DNA of 64,000 nucleotides, from assembly GCF_012926505.1 (NCBI RefSeq), contig NZ_JABBNT010000005.1, positions 460,295 through 524,294 on the forward strand, written 5' to 3'. The notes beneath the pieces were generated by a model. That model made no database searches, had not been told where the DNA came from, and was given only the letters and a program-made list of their open reading frames with translations. Positions 1-9,339 of this stretch are shown one piece after another; position 1 is the stretch's first letter, and every line of letters starts with the position of its first letter. A program made the translations under genes and the position numbers. Origin of the DNA: Pacificispira spongiicola (GTDB lineage Bacteria; Pseudomonadota; Alphaproteobacteria; UBA8366; Aestuariispiraceae).

Positions 1-22
1 TGCATGTCTGGGGGTGTGGAAA

Positions 23-35
23 GAACCATAGTGCA
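23..35. promoter_or_regulatory. BoxR-like operator half-site upstream of boxR
   Basis: The 13-mer GAACCATAGTGCA lies 61 bp before the boxR start. It differs at one position from the arm of the large inverted repeat upstream of boxC (5045-5097). This suggests that BoxR represses its own promoter as well as boxCB. A matching left arm, if spaced as at boxC, would fall across the window's left edge and cannot be checked. Confidence 0.5.
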
Positions 36-95
36 TTTTTCGTCTTAAAATGTCACATAAACCGATAAGTAAATAGAAGCGTTGAGAAACAGGCA

Positions 96-1001
96 ATGAG
101 CGAACGGCAGGACAACAGCGATCCCGACCTGGACGCCTATCTGGCGGAACTGGGGGAACGCGTGCGTGAAGCCCGCGCCCGTCGTGGCATGGCCCGCCGT
201 ATCCTCGCCCGGGATTCCGGCGTCTCCGAACGATACCTCGCGCAACTGGAAAGCGGAACCGGGAATCCGACCGTCGCCGTGCTGCGTCAGATTTCCACCG
301 CCGTCGACTATCCGCTCACCGAATTGGTCAGCGGGGAAAAATCGGAACTCGCCTCCCCCGAACTCGCGCCGCTGATCGCGCGGCTGCGCAGCCTGCCGCC
401 GGAACTCCTGCCCGAGGCCCGCATCGCCCTCGACCGGGTCGGCAGCAATCCGTGTTCCCCCCAAGGATTGGCGACGAACAAGGCCGGGCGCATCGCGCTG
501 ATCGGTTTACGCGGCGGCGGTAAGTCCACATTGGGCCGCCTGCTGGCCGACCGGCTGCATATGCCCTTCATGGAAATCAACCGGCTGGTCGAAAAGGACT
601 ATGGCGGCAGCATCGGGGAAATCCTGGCGCTCAGCGGCCAACCCGCCTTCCGCCGCCTGGAACGCCGCGCCCTGGAAACGACGATCGACAAGAACAAGAC
701 CGCCGTCATCGCGACCGGCGGCGGGATCGTGTCGGAATCCTCGACCTTTCAACTGCTGCTGGATCGCTGCCATACGATCTGGATCAAGGCCCGCCCCGAA
801 GAACATATGAACCGGGTCCTGAAACAGGGCGACTTCCGTCCCATGGCCCGCAATGACGAGGCGATGGAAGACCTGAAAGCCATCCTCGCCGCCCGCGACC
901 CGGCCTATCGTCAGGCCGACGCCGTCCTGGACACCAGCGGGCGCAGCGTCGAAGACAGCCTCGACGCCCTGGAATCCCTGGCGCGCGGGTTGCTGCGCTA
1001 A
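96..1001 (+). CDS. boxR: BoxR/BzdR-type benzoyl-CoA-responsive transcriptional regulator
   Basis: This 301-residue protein has an Xre-type helix-turn-helix domain (about residues 20-80), a linker, and a shikimate-kinase-like domain (about 130-300) with a Walker A motif GLRGGGKST at 137-145. That architecture defines the BzdR/BoxR family, repressors that respond to benzoyl-CoA and whose kinase-like domain binds the effector rather than making shikimate 3-phosphate. It could be misannotated as shikimate kinase. It is transcribed toward boxB and boxC, which lie on the opposite strand beyond one unrelated gene. Operator-like sequences sharing an ACTATAGTGC core precede both boxR and boxC. The ATG at 96 gives a complete N-terminus; what lies further left is unknown. 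Confidence 0.9.
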   Translation: MSERQDNSDPDLDAYLAELGERVREARARRGMARRILARDSGVSERYLAQLESGTGNPTVAVLRQISTAVDYPLTELVSGEKSELASPELAPLIARLRSLPPELLPEARIALDRVGSNPCSPQGLATNKAGRIALIGLRGGGKSTLGRLLADRLHMPFMEINRLVEKDYGGSIGEILALSGQPAFRRLERRALETTIDKNKTAVIATGGGIVSESSTFQLLLDRCHTIWIKARPEEHMNRVLKQGDFRPMARNDEAMEDLKAILAARDPAYRQADAVLDTSGRSVEDSLDALESLARGLLR

Positions 1002-1119
1002 AGCAAACAGTCCAGCCGACCCGGCTTTCTTGCCTTTTCCGATCATCGCGCCACCTTTCAATCCTACTCATCAATGCCGGGCCGCTTGCCCGCCGAATAG
1101 GCAGAATTGGAATCGAAAA

Positions 1120-1764
1120 ATGGCCGACACCCCCCTAGAGATCGACATTGTTTCGGATGTGATGTGCCCGTGGTGTGTCGTCGGGTATCACCAGTTGAAA
1201 GCCGCCCTGGACGAAAAGGGGATTTCGACGGAAATCCGCTGGCATCCCTTCGAACTCAATCCCCAAATGCCGGAAGACGGTCAGAATTTGCGCGAGCATC
1301 TGATGGAAAAATACGGCATTTCTGCCGAAGACAGCGACGCCAATCGCAAGCGCCTTACGGACATTGGGGAAGACCTTGGCTTTGCATTCCACTTCACAGA
1401 TGACACCAGAATGCAGAACACCTTTCTGGCTCATCAGTTGATCCATTGGGCGGGGCTGCACGGTCGGGCGCATGATATGAAACTCGCCCTTTTCGGCGCG
1501 CATTTCACGGACGGTCGCGCGGTGGGACAAGTCGAGACCCTCGCCGATATTGCCGGTGAGATCGGCTTGGACCGCGACGAGGCGCTCGCCGTACTGACCG
1601 ATCAGCGTTTCGCGAGCGATGTCCGGTCGGCTCAGAAATTTTGGATAGATGCCGGTATCTCCGGCGTTCCGGCGATCATATTCAACCGCCAACACTTGGT
1701 TTCAGGAGCGCAAGGCACGGACCGGTTCGGACAAATTCTCGATGCCCTGACCCAGGCCGAATAA
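1120..1764 (+). CDS. DsbA family oxidoreductase (FrnE-like)
   Basis: This 214-residue protein has the thioredoxin-fold active site CPWC at residues 16-19, directly after the first beta strand, and a long helical insertion followed by the conserved GVPAIIFN segment near residue 185. This is the DsbA/FrnE group (2-hydroxychromene-2-carboxylate isomerase superfamily), cytoplasmic thiol-disulfide oxidoreductases of poorly defined substrate. No signal peptide is seen. The ATG at 1120 is chosen because homologous sequence begins there (MADTPLEIDIVSDV); the in-frame ATG at 1030 would add 30 unrelated residues. It is convergent with boxB, with a terminator hairpin between them. Nothing ties it to benzoate catabolism. 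Confidence 0.85.
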   Translation: MADTPLEIDIVSDVMCPWCVVGYHQLKAALDEKGISTEIRWHPFELNPQMPEDGQNLREHLMEKYGISAEDSDANRKRLTDIGEDLGFAFHFTDDTRMQNTFLAHQLIHWAGLHGRAHDMKLALFGAHFTDGRAVGQVETLADIAGEIGLDRDEALAVLTDQRFASDVRSAQKFWIDAGISGVPAIIFNRQHLVSGAQGTDRFGQILDALTQAE

Positions 1765-1786
1765 CGGAAGCGCCACCGCCAAAGGA

Positions 1787-1816
1787 AAAGGCCCCCCGCC
1801 GGAGCGAGGGGCCTTT
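1787..1816. terminator. Bidirectional terminator between the DsbA-like gene and boxB
   Basis: A 9-bp stem, AAAGGCCCC paired with GGGGCCTTT, encloses a 12-base loop in the short gap between two convergent genes. The A-rich left flank and the T-rich right end would act as U-tracts for transcripts in either direction. Confidence 0.75.
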
Positions 1817-1836
1817 CTTAATTCTATCCGACGATC

Positions 1837-3264
1837 TTAGTGAACGCGGACGTATTCGTAGTTGGCCGGCTGGTTGTTGATACCGCGATCCGGCGGCGCG
1901 ATCCAGCTGGCGACCTTGCCCGGTTCCATGACCGGCTTCATCAGGCTCTTCACATAGGCCCGGTCGGCTTCGGTCGGCAGGAATTCGGTCTTGCGACGTT
2001 CGTATTCTTCCTGCGACAGCATGTTGCCCTGCGGGTCCATCGGCATGCCGGCCCAGGGGCCGATGCCGCGGCGGAAACGTTCGCTCGGCAGCGTGATTTC
2101 GAAGTCGAAACCGGCCTTCTTGATCAAACGGTTCCAGCGGGTGACGCCGACCATGCAGTCCTTGATATAGGCCTGACGCACGACTTCGTTCATCGCGTTG
2201 CGCATCGGCACTTCTTCGATGGTCGCCTTGCCCTTTTCGTCCGGCACTTCCAGTTCGAAGATGCTGTCGATGCAGACGTGATCTTCGTAGGACGCTTCAT
2301 CCGCACGGCCCTTCACGCCCGACGCGAAGTAAGACGCGGCGTTGGACGACTTTTCGGAGCCGAACAGGTCCAAGCAGGACGAGAACCAGAAGTTCACGTA
2401 ACGCTGCAGCAGTTGCAGGTCGATGGCGCCCGCCTTGCGGATGGCTTCCGGATCGTCGGTGCCCGCTTCCTGCATGACTTCCAGCGCGCGCTTCACGACG
2501 CGGCCGATGCCGGTTTCGCCGACAAACATGTGGTGGGCTTCTTCCGTCAGCATGAACTGGCAGGTGCGCGACAGCGGATCGAAGCTGCTCTCCGCAAGGC
2601 ATTTCAGCTGATACTTGCCGTCCCGGTCGGTGAAATAGGTGAACATGAAGAAGCTCAGCCAATCGTCGATCGGCTCGTTGAAGGTCGACAGGATACGCGG
2701 GTTGTCCGCATCGCCCGAATGACGCATCAGCAGTTCTTCCGCCTGCTCGCGGCCGTCGCGGCCGAAATAGGCGTGCAGCAGATAGACCATGGCCCACAGG
2801 TGGCGGCCTTCCTCGACATTGACCTGGAACAGGTTGCGCAGGTCGTAGAGCGACGGGCAGGTCTGACCCAGCAGACGCTGCTGTTCGACCGACGCCGGTT
2901 CCGTATCGCCCTGGGTCACGATCAGGTTGCGCAGAACGGAACGGTGTTCGCCCGGGACTTCCTGCCAGACCGGCTTGCCCATCTCGTCACCGAAACCGAT
3001 GGTGCGGTTCGGGTCGCGATCGGCCAGGAAAATACCCCAACGGTATTCCGGCATTTTGACATGACCGAAATGGGCCCAGCCTTTCGCATCGACGGAAACG
3101 GCCGTGCGCAGATAGACGTCGGCCCCCATGAAACCTTCCGGCCCCAGACCCTTCCACCAGTCCAGAAACTTCGGCTGCCAATGCTCCAGCGCGCGCTGAA
3201 GACGGCGGTCGTTGTTCAGATCGACGTTATTCGGAATACGTTCTTGGTAATCGATCGCAGCCAT
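1837..3264 (-). CDS. boxB: Benzoyl-CoA 2,3-epoxidase subunit BoxB
   Basis: This 475-residue protein is the diiron oxygenase subunit that converts benzoyl-CoA to 2,3-epoxybenzoyl-CoA with O2 and reducing power from BoxA. Its length is that of the family. Two ExxH metal-binding motifs are visible, EEGRH at 151-155 and EEAHH at 241-245, in a mainly helical ferritin-like fold. The ATG at 3264 follows a GGGAGG ribosome binding site and starts the conserved MAAIDYQERIPNN N-terminus; an upstream extension of the frame is not supported. It starts 20 bp after the boxC stop, so boxC and boxB form one operon. The reductase gene boxA, the aldehyde dehydrogenase boxD and benzoate-CoA ligase are not in the window. 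Confidence 0.95.
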   Translation of the reverse strand: MAAIDYQERIPNNVDLNNDRRLQRALEHWQPKFLDWWKGLGPEGFMGADVYLRTAVSVDAKGWAHFGHVKMPEYRWGIFLADRDPNRTIGFGDEMGKPVWQEVPGEHRSVLRNLIVTQGDTEPASVEQQRLLGQTCPSLYDLRNLFQVNVEEGRHLWAMVYLLHAYFGRDGREQAEELLMRHSGDADNPRILSTFNEPIDDWLSFFMFTYFTDRDGKYQLKCLAESSFDPLSRTCQFMLTEEAHHMFVGETGIGRVVKRALEVMQEAGTDDPEAIRKAGAIDLQLLQRYVNFWFSSCLDLFGSEKSSNAASYFASGVKGRADEASYEDHVCIDSIFELEVPDEKGKATIEEVPMRNAMNEVVRQAYIKDCMVGVTRWNRLIKKAGFDFEITLPSERFRRGIGPWAGMPMDPQGNMLSQEEYERRKTEFLPTEADRAYVKSLMKPVMEPGKVASWIAPPDRGINNQPANYEYVRVH

Positions 3265-3284
3265 AACTTGGAACCTCCCGTGGG

Positions 3285-4937
3285 TTATACGCGTTTCCAG
3301 TCGAAATCGGCCTTGGTGCCGCTTCCGAAGAGTTTCAGGGCGCCCTTCTCTCCAACCGCGTTCGGGCGGATGAAGATCCAGTTCTGCCAGGCGGACAGAC
3401 GGCCGAAGACCTTCGTCAGCATGGTTTCCTGACCGCCGAAGCGCAGGTTCGCTTCCATGCCGGTAAGGGCGTCCGGGGACAGCGACGCGCGTTCTTCGAT
3501 GGCGAGGCGCAGTTCGTCTTCCCAATCCAGATCGTCCGGCGCGAAGGTGACGAGGCCCGCCTCTTCCGCGTCCTCACCGGTCAGTTCCTGACCGATCATC
3601 GGCTTCAGACGATCGTTCACCGCCGGTTCGCCCGGGAAGCGGGTTTGCAGGCGGGTCAGGCCGTTCACTTCGCCCATCGGGCCGAAATTCATGTCGCCCA
3701 GGATGATTTTCGGCGTGGCCGCCTCATCGTCCGGCAGGGACAGCATGTAGGACCGATCCGACGCGAAGGCGAGTTCCAGCAGGCTGCCGGCGAAGCAGCT
3801 GCCCTCGTCGATGACCGCGAACAGGCTGCGCGAGGACACGTCGATGCGTGCGAAGGTCCGGCGCATCATCGCCATCACTTCCGTCACGAACCAGTTGTCC
3901 AGGTTGGACAGAACGGCGGCGTCGGCCTCCAGCACGCGCTGGGCGTCGCCTTCGGTCTTCAGCAGCCACAGGCCGGTTTCTTCATGGTTGGTGCGCAGCA
4001 TCAGGATCGCATCGTCCAGGTCGCGCGTCATGGCCAGCGGCCACCAGTCCATGCCCTGCTTCAGGATCGTATCGATGTCGGACGGCACGGCTTCCGTCGG
4101 CGCCTTGACCGTCAGGGTGACGATGCGGTCTTCGATCGTCACGTCCACCGTCGGATAGGAATAGCCGTTGTCGCGGACCTCGCGCTTGACCGGCGTCATC
4201 TTGACGCCTTCGGCCTTGGACGGGCGCTTGCTGGTCTTGGCCAGCTCGGCGGCGCGTTCGCGGACCTTGTCCATGAAGACCTGCTTCGGTGCGATATGAT
4301 CGACCAGGTTCCATTCCTTCGCGCGCTGACCGCGCACACCTTCGGTCGACGTGCAGAAGACGTCGGCCAGATCGCGGCGCATCTTGCGCTTGTCGGTCAG
4401 GCGGGTCAGGCCACCCGTGCCCGGCAGCACGCCCAGAAGCGGCACTTCCGGCAGGCTGACCGCGCTGGACCGGTCGTCGATCAGGAAAATCTCGTCGCAG
4501 GCCAGCGCCATTTCATAGCCGCCGCCCGCCGTCGTGCCGTTGCACGCCGCGATGAATTTCAGGCCGGATACTTCCGAACTGTCTTCGATCGAATTGCGGG
4601 TTTCGTTGGTGAACTTACAGAAGTTGACCTTCCAGCCATGGGTGGAGGTGCCCAGCATGTAGATGTTCGCGCCGGCGCAGAACATCCGGTCCATGCCGGA
4701 GGTCAGGATCACCGATTTGACCGTCGGATGTTCGAAACGCACGCGCTGCAGCGCATCGTGCAGTTCCATGTCGACGCCCAGGTCGTAGGAGTTGAGCTTC
4801 AGCTTATAGCCGGGGCGCAGGCCGCCGTCCTCGTCCACATTCAGCGTCAGAGTGGCGACGTCGCCGTCCACGTCGAGCGTCCAGTGCTTGTAGCTTTCCG
4901 GATCGCGGTCATAGGTGATCAGATTTTCGTAGGCCAT
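3285..4937 (-). CDS. boxC: 2,3-epoxybenzoyl-CoA dihydrolase BoxC
   Basis: This 550-residue enoyl-CoA hydratase/isomerase (crotonase) family enzyme has the length and tandem crotonase-like organisation of BoxC. BoxC hydrolyses the epoxide ring product of BoxAB to 3,4-dehydroadipyl-CoA semialdehyde and formate. The N-terminal half carries the oxyanion-hole region (CAGANIYML near residue 88) and the GGGYEMALACDEI segment near 150. It is the first gene of the boxCB operon. A long near-perfect inverted repeat lies about 110 bp upstream and is the probable BoxR operator. It is cytoplasmic. Confidence 0.94.
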   Translation of the reverse strand: MAYENLITYDRDPESYKHWTLDVDGDVATLTLNVDEDGGLRPGYKLKLNSYDLGVDMELHDALQRVRFEHPTVKSVILTSGMDRMFCAGANIYMLGTSTHGWKVNFCKFTNETRNSIEDSSEVSGLKFIAACNGTTAGGGYEMALACDEIFLIDDRSSAVSLPEVPLLGVLPGTGGLTRLTDKRKMRRDLADVFCTSTEGVRGQRAKEWNLVDHIAPKQVFMDKVRERAAELAKTSKRPSKAEGVKMTPVKREVRDNGYSYPTVDVTIEDRIVTLTVKAPTEAVPSDIDTILKQGMDWWPLAMTRDLDDAILMLRTNHEETGLWLLKTEGDAQRVLEADAAVLSNLDNWFVTEVMAMMRRTFARIDVSSRSLFAVIDEGSCFAGSLLELAFASDRSYMLSLPDDEAATPKIILGDMNFGPMGEVNGLTRLQTRFPGEPAVNDRLKPMIGQELTGEDAEEAGLVTFAPDDLDWEDELRLAIEERASLSPDALTGMEANLRFGGQETMLTKVFGRLSAWQNWIFIRPNAVGEKGALKLFGSGTKADFDWKRV

Positions 4938-5044
4938 CCCTAACTCGCTCTTTCTTCTAGGCTGCCCGACCGATCGACGGTCACGGAGCCGGTTTGAATT
5001 GCCGGACGGAATGCCGCGGAAACCGCCGCCATCGCCCGTTGATT

Positions 5045-5097
5045 AACATGCACTATAGTTCATTCACCGAAATACGCAAGGAACTATAGTGCGTGTT
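5045..5097. promoter_or_regulatory. Large inverted repeat, probable BoxR operator of boxCB
   Basis: Two 17-base arms (5045-5061 and 5081-5097) match at 16 of 17 positions around a 19-base spacer. The core is TGCACTATAGTTC and its complement. It sits between the upstream operon's terminator and boxC, and its right arm recurs with one change upstream of boxR. The arm-to-arm spacing of 36 bp places both arms near the same DNA face, as expected for two bound dimers or one tetramer. BzdR/BoxR family operators are known to contain TGCA elements; assignment to BoxR here is inference. Confidence 0.7.
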
Positions 5098-5109
5098 TTG
5101 GGAAAAAAG

Positions 5110-5135
5110 AAAGCCGCGCACAATGGCGCGGCTTT
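5110..5135 (-). terminator. Terminator of the ugp-type operon
   Basis: A 9- to 10-bp stem, AAGCCGCGC paired with GCGCGGCTT around a 6-base loop, is followed on the minus strand by a run ending in six T residues. It lies just after the last gene of the importer operon and before the boxC promoter region, so it insulates box transcription from the importer. Confidence 0.8.
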
Positions 5136-5156
5136 TCGTCAAACAGGCCCTATCGG

Positions 5157-6236
5157 TCAGATGCGATGGCCCGTCCCGGCATCGAAAAGAAAGAGCTTGT
5201 CCGGGACGATACCAAATCCGTTTCGATCGGATTCCGATCCGAACACCTTGCCCGGCAAGCGGGCCGTCAGAGCCGGTCCGCCGTTACCGCCCAGCCGCCC
5301 ATGCAGCAAGGTATCCGCCCCCAAGTGTTCAATGAGGTCGGTCGTCACCGTAAAACCGACTTCCGCCTGCCCGGTCGCCGCATGCAAATGTTCCGGCCGA
5401 ATTCCGAGAACGACATCCTTTGAAGCGGCCTTGCCCGAAAGCATGTCTGGGAGTTGGAGGTTGGCGCCCCCTTCAAAAGTCACGCCGCCGTTTTCCAGCT
5501 TGCCCGGCAGCAGGTTCATGGCCGGAGTGCCGATAAACCCCGCGACAAACAAGGTCTGCGGATTTTCATACAGTTCCATCGGCGTGCCGATCTGTTCCGC
5601 CTTGCCCGCGTTCAGGACGATCAAACGATCGCCCAGGGTCATCGCCTCCACCTGATCGTGGGTGACATACAGGCTGGTGACGCCCAGGCGGCGTTGTAGG
5701 CGCTTGATTTCGATCCGCATATGGACGCGCAACTTGGCGTCCAGGTTGGACAGCGGTTCGTCGAACAGGAAGGCTTTGGGCTCCCGCACGATGGCGCGGC
5801 CCATGGCGACGCGCTGACGTTGACCGCCGGACAGTTGATTGGGGCGACGGTCCAGATAGTCCTCAATCCCCAGAATGGCGGCAGCTTCATCAACGCGGTG
5901 TTTGATATCGGCCTTGGTCACACCGCGATTGCGCAGGCCATAAGCCAGATTGTCGAAGACCGACATATGCGGATACAGCGCGTAGTTCTGGAACACCATG
6001 GCGATATCCCGGTCCGCCGGGGAGACATCGTTGACCCGCGCGCCATCGATCGCGACCTCCCCGTCCGTGATGGTTTCAAGCCCCGCGACCATACGCAGCA
6101 AGGTGGACTTGCCGCAGCCGGACGGGCCCAGCAGGACCAGTAATTCGCCGTCCGCCACATCGACGGACACGCCCTTCACCGCATGCGCGCCGTTGGCGTA
6201 GCGCTTTTCGACATCTCGAATAGCAATGTCAGCCAT
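5157..6236 (-). CDS. ugpC: ABC transporter ATP-binding protein, UgpC/MalK type
   Basis: This 359-residue ATPase has Walker [10 protein letters not shown] at 37-45, signature LSGGQ at 135-139 and Walker B FLFDEP at 156-161, followed by the C-terminal OB-fold regulatory domain typical of the MalK/UgpC group (about 235-359). It energises import by the two permeases encoded just upstream. The ATG at 6236 starts one base after the ugpE stop, so the genes are translationally coupled. Substrate assignment rests on the whole operon order ugpB-A-E-C; UgpC-type ATPases can serve several sugar-type importers. Confidence 0.9.
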   Translation of the reverse strand: MADIAIRDVEKRYANGAHAVKGVSVDVADGELLVLLGPSGCGKSTLLRMVAGLETITDGEVAIDGARVNDVSPADRDIAMVFQNYALYPHMSVFDNLAYGLRNRGVTKADIKHRVDEAAAILGIEDYLDRRPNQLSGGQRQRVAMGRAIVREPKAFLFDEPLSNLDAKLRVHMRIEIKRLQRRLGVTSLYVTHDQVEAMTLGDRLIVLNAGKAEQIGTPMELYENPQTLFVAGFIGTPAMNLLPGKLENGGVTFEGGANLQLPDMLSGKAASKDVVLGIRPEHLHAATGQAEVGFTVTTDLIEHLGADTLLHGRLGGNGGPALTARLPGKVFGSESDRNGFGIVPDKLFLFDAGTGHRI

Positions 6237-6237
6237 C

Positions 6238-7083
6238 TTATTTCTCGCTTTCCAAAAGACCGCGCACGAACCAGCGCTGGAAGAACAGAACAACCAGAAC
6301 CGGCGGCAGCACCGCCAGGATGGTCAGCGCAAACGCCTCCTGCACACGGGGCAGCTCGCCGCCTTCATACAGAACCTGGAACGCCTGTTTGATACCGATG
6401 ACGATCGTGTACATACTGTCGTCGGTCGTCATGATCAGCGGCCAGAGATATTGGTTCCAACCGGTGACGAACATGATGATGAAGATCGCCGCCATCATCG
6501 TCTTCGACAGCGGCAACAGGATATCGATGAAGAACCGGATCGGCCCGGCGCCGTCGATCCGCGCGGCCTCCAGCAATTCGTCCGGCACGGATTTGAAGAA
6601 CTGTCGGAAGAAGAAGGTCCCGGTCGCTGATGCGATCAACGGCACGATCAGACCGGTATAGGTGTTCAACAGCCCCAATTGCGCGACGACCGCATAGGAC
6701 GGCACAATGCGCACTTCCAACGGCAGCAGCAGCGTCAGGAAAATGATCCAGAACAGGAATTCCGCCATCTTGAAGCGGAAATAGACGATGGCATAGGCCG
6801 CCAGCATCGAGATCACGATCTTGCCCACAGCGAAGCCGAGACCGAGGATCAAACTGTTGAACAGCATGCGCAGCGCCGTCGATGTCTTCGTCACCCCGCC
6901 CTGTTCCAATAGAACAGCCCGATAGTTTTCGACGAACTGATCCCCGAACCACAGTTGCAAGCCTTCCCGGAACAACGTTTCCGCCGAATGCGTCGAACTG
7001 GTGAGCGCGATCCAGACCGGCAACACCATGAACAGACAGCCCAGGATCAGAACGATATGATCGATTATCTGGCGCGGTTTCAT
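6238..7083 (-). CDS. ugpE: ABC transporter permease, UgpE type
   Basis: This 281-residue inner-membrane permease belongs to the MalG/UgpE family. About six transmembrane segments can be seen, with the EAA loop ([17 protein letters not shown]) near residue 190 that contacts the ATPase. It overlaps the upstream permease gene by one base (TGATG). The C-terminus ([16 protein letters not shown]) is characteristic of UgpE/LacG-like partners. It forms the heterodimeric pore with the product of the gene ending at 7083. Confidence 0.9.
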   Translation of the reverse strand: MKPRQIIDHIVLILGCLFMVLPVWIALTSSTHSAETLFREGLQLWFGDQFVENYRAVLLEQGGVTKTSTALRMLFNSLILGLGFAVGKIVISMLAAYAIVYFRFKMAEFLFWIIFLTLLLPLEVRIVPSYAVVAQLGLLNTYTGLIVPLIASATGTFFFRQFFKSVPDELLEAARIDGAGPIRFFIDILLPLSKTMMAAIFIIMFVTGWNQYLWPLIMTTDDSMYTIVIGIKQAFQVLYEGGELPRVQEAFALTILAVLPPVLVVLFFQRWFVRGLLESEK

Positions 7084-7961
7084 CAGTAGTGAACCTTCCG
7101 TTCGATGAAGCGGAACTGGAAGGCGGTCAGCACCAGCACCATCAGCAGCAGGACAACCGACTGCGCGCTGCTGCCGCCCAGATCGGCCCCGATGAACCCA
7201 TCGGTATAGACCTTGTAAACCAGCGTCTGCGTCGACCCGCCGGGCGCACCGCGCGTCGTCGTGTCGATGATCCCGAATGTGTCGAAAAAGGCGTAGGTCA
7301 TGTTGATGACCAGCAGGAAGAAGGTCGTCGGCGCCAATAGCGGGAAAGTGATGGTCCAGAACCGTTTGCTGCGGCTACGGCAATCCAAGATCGCCGCTTC
7401 CTGAACCGATTTCGAAATCCCCTGCAATCCGGCCAGGAAGAAGATGAAATTCACCGACACCTGCTTCCAAACGGCGATCAGGGAGATCATGAAGGCGGCG
7501 TCGAACCCGTTTGACGCCCGATCGAATTCCCAGCCCAGCGCGTGCAGCAGATGGGTCATGCTGCCGATCAGCGGATTGAAAAGCAGATTGCCGATCAGCC
7601 CGGCGACCGCGGGCGCGACCGCATAGGTCCAGATCAGCAACGTCTTGTAGGTCGATGCCCCGCGCAGGATATCGTTCGCGCGCACCGCGAGCGTCAGCGC
7701 AATGGCAAGAGAGGCAAAAGCAATGATCATGGAAAAGATGACGGTAAAGACGGCGGTGTTCACCCAGTCGGCATCCAGCACCATGTCTTCATAGTTTCGG
7801 AACCAGACGAATTGGCTGGTCAGGCCCCAAGCATCTTCCAACAGAAACGACTTATAGACGGCCTGGGCCGCGGGCCACAGAAAGAAGACGATGACGATCG
7901 CGATCTGCGGCAGGACGAAAAAATAGGGCAGCGGCGTGCCGCTGAATTGAACCCGTTTCAT
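7083..7961 (-). CDS. ugpA: ABC transporter permease, UgpA type
   Basis: This 292-residue inner-membrane permease belongs to the MalF/UgpA family, with about six transmembrane segments and an EAA-type loop (VQEAAILDCRSRSKRFW) near residue 190. The N-terminus FSGTPLPYFFVLPQI matches UgpA-like proteins. It is the second gene of a four-gene operon and pairs with the UgpE-type permease. A GC-rich hairpin in the gap upstream probably sets its level below that of the binding protein. Confidence 0.9.
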   Translation of the reverse strand: MKRVQFSGTPLPYFFVLPQIAIVIVFFLWPAAQAVYKSFLLEDAWGLTSQFVWFRNYEDMVLDADWVNTAVFTVIFSMIIAFASLAIALTLAVRANDILRGASTYKTLLIWTYAVAPAVAGLIGNLLFNPLIGSMTHLLHALGWEFDRASNGFDAAFMISLIAVWKQVSVNFIFFLAGLQGISKSVQEAAILDCRSRSKRFWTITFPLLAPTTFFLLVINMTYAFFDTFGIIDTTTRGAPGGSTQTLVYKVYTDGFIGADLGGSSAQSVVLLLMVLVLTAFQFRFIERKVHY

Positions 7962-7988
7962 GACGACTAATCCGTAAAGAACCGGGAC

Positions 7989-8014
7989 GGAGGCGACGTA
8001 AGGCCGCCGCCTCC
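7989..8014 (-). other. Intercistronic hairpin between binding-protein and permease genes
   Basis: A 7-bp GC-rich stem (GGAGGCG paired with CGCCTCC) lies in the 73-bp gap between the solute-binding gene and the first permease gene. Such hairpins often protect the upstream mRNA and reduce read-through, giving excess binding protein. No T-run follows, so it is not a simple terminator. Confidence 0.5.
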
Positions 8015-8034
8015 TCCCCGACCGACCGTGACGA

Positions 8035-9339
8035 TCAGTTGTAGGTGTCTTTAAAACGGTCCAGCAGTTCGTCGCTTTCCGTTTCGATACCGTCGAAGGC
8101 CGCGTCGACGGTTTCGTCGCCGTTCAACAGCTGCTCGAAATGCTTGTACATGACTTCACGGATCTGGACGTAGTAGCCGAGACGATAGCCCTTGGTCCAT
8201 TCGCCCGCCGGCAGGCTGAGCTGCTGAATGCCGACTTCGGCATCCGGCGTTTCGTCGTAATAGCCCGCTTTCTTCGCCAGCGCGTAGGCATCGGTCGTGA
8301 TCGGAACGTAGCCCGTTTCCTTGTGCCAGAAGAACTGCGTTTCCGGCTTGGTCATGTATTCGAAGAATTTGGCGACGCCCTTGTATTCTTCATCCGACTT
8401 GCCGGACAGCGCGAACAGGGCCGCACCGCCGATGAAGGTGCCTTTCGGGTCCTTCGTGATCGATTCCCAATACGGCAGGTAGGTCGTGCCGAAATCGAAA
8501 TCGGCGGATTTGCGCAGTCCGCCGAAGGAGCCGGAGGAGCCCAGCCACATGGCGACCTTACCCTGAACGAAGGCATCCTGGTTGTCGCCCCAGTTGCGGC
8601 CGTAATAGCCGTAATAGCCTTTGTCTTTCCAGTCCTTCACCTTGGACCAATGCATCTTCATGGCGTCGTTGTTGTACAGAATTTTGACATCCGTCGAGTC
8701 GAAGCCGTTATTCGCCGTCGCCATCTGGATGTTGTGACGGGAATGGAAGTTTTCGGCAAAGATCCACGGGCTGTGGCTCTGCGCCAGCGGCACGTAACCG
8801 GCTTCGACCAGTTTCGGCGCGATGGCTTCGAAATCTTCCCAGGTCTTCGGCGGCTCGACACCGGCCTTCGTCAGGGCTTCCTTGTTGAAGTACAGCAACG
8901 GCGTGGAGGAATTGAACGGCATGCCGATCATTTTGCCGTCGGAGTCGGCATAGAAGTAGCGGACGCCCGGAATATAGGCATCGATGTCGAAACCGACACC
9001 GTATTTCTTCATCAGGTCTTCCACGGGGAAGACGGCGCCCGGCGCGTTGATGATCGTCGCGGACCCCGCGTCGAACACCTGCACGACATCCGGCTGCTGA
9101 CCGGCACGGAAGGCCGCGATGGCGGCCGTCATCGTGTCTTCATAGCCGCCCTTGTAGATCGAGGTCAGCTTGTATTCGTCCTGGCTGGCATTGAATTCGG
9201 CGGTCATTTCATCGACCACTTCACCCAACCGACCGCCCATGGCGTGCCAAAGCGTGATTTCGGTCGGCTCGGCCTGCGCCAGGCCGGAAGCCCCCATCAC
9301 CCCCGCGAGCGCGGCGGCGAAAAGCATTTTGCGTTGCAT
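8035..9339 (-). CDS. ugpB: Periplasmic solute-binding protein, UgpB type (glycerol-3-phosphate-like)
   Basis: This 434-residue family 1 extracellular solute-binding protein has a Sec signal peptide (MQRKMLFAAALAGVMGASGLAQA, cleavage about residue 23). The mature start EPTEITLWHAMGGRLG and the segment AAFRAGQQPDVVQVFDAGSA resemble UgpB of sn-glycerol-3-phosphate importers. The ATG at 9339 is chosen because AAGGAG lies just upstream and the signal peptide begins there. It is the first gene of the ugpBAEC operon. The substrate could also be a glycerophosphodiester or a sugar. Confidence 0.88.
   Translation of the reverse strand: MQRKMLFAAALAGVMGASGLAQAEPTEITLWHAMGGRLGEVVDEMTAEFNASQDEYKLTSIYKGGYEDTMTAAIAAFRAGQQPDVVQVFDAGSATIINAPGAVFPVEDLMKKYGVGFDIDAYIPGVRYFYADSDGKMIGMPFNSSTPLLYFNKEALTKAGVEPPKTWEDFEAIAPKLVEAGYVPLAQSHSPWIFAENFHSRHNIQMATANNGFDSTDVKILYNNDAMKMHWSKVKDWKDKGYYGYYGRNWGDNQDAFVQGKVAMWLGSSGSFGGLRKSADFDFGTTYLPYWESITKDPKGTFIGGAALFALSGKSDEEYKGVAKFFEYMTKPETQFFWHKETGYVPITTDAYALAKKAGYYDETPDAEVGIQQLSLPAGEWTKGYRLGYYVQIREVMYKHFEQLLNGDETVDAAFDGIETESDELLDRFKDTYN

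Noticed and set aside
1840..3432. Long plus-strand open frame antisense to boxB
   Set aside because: It mirrors boxB codon bias, has no recognisable domain, and the opposite strand is a clear, full-length enzyme.
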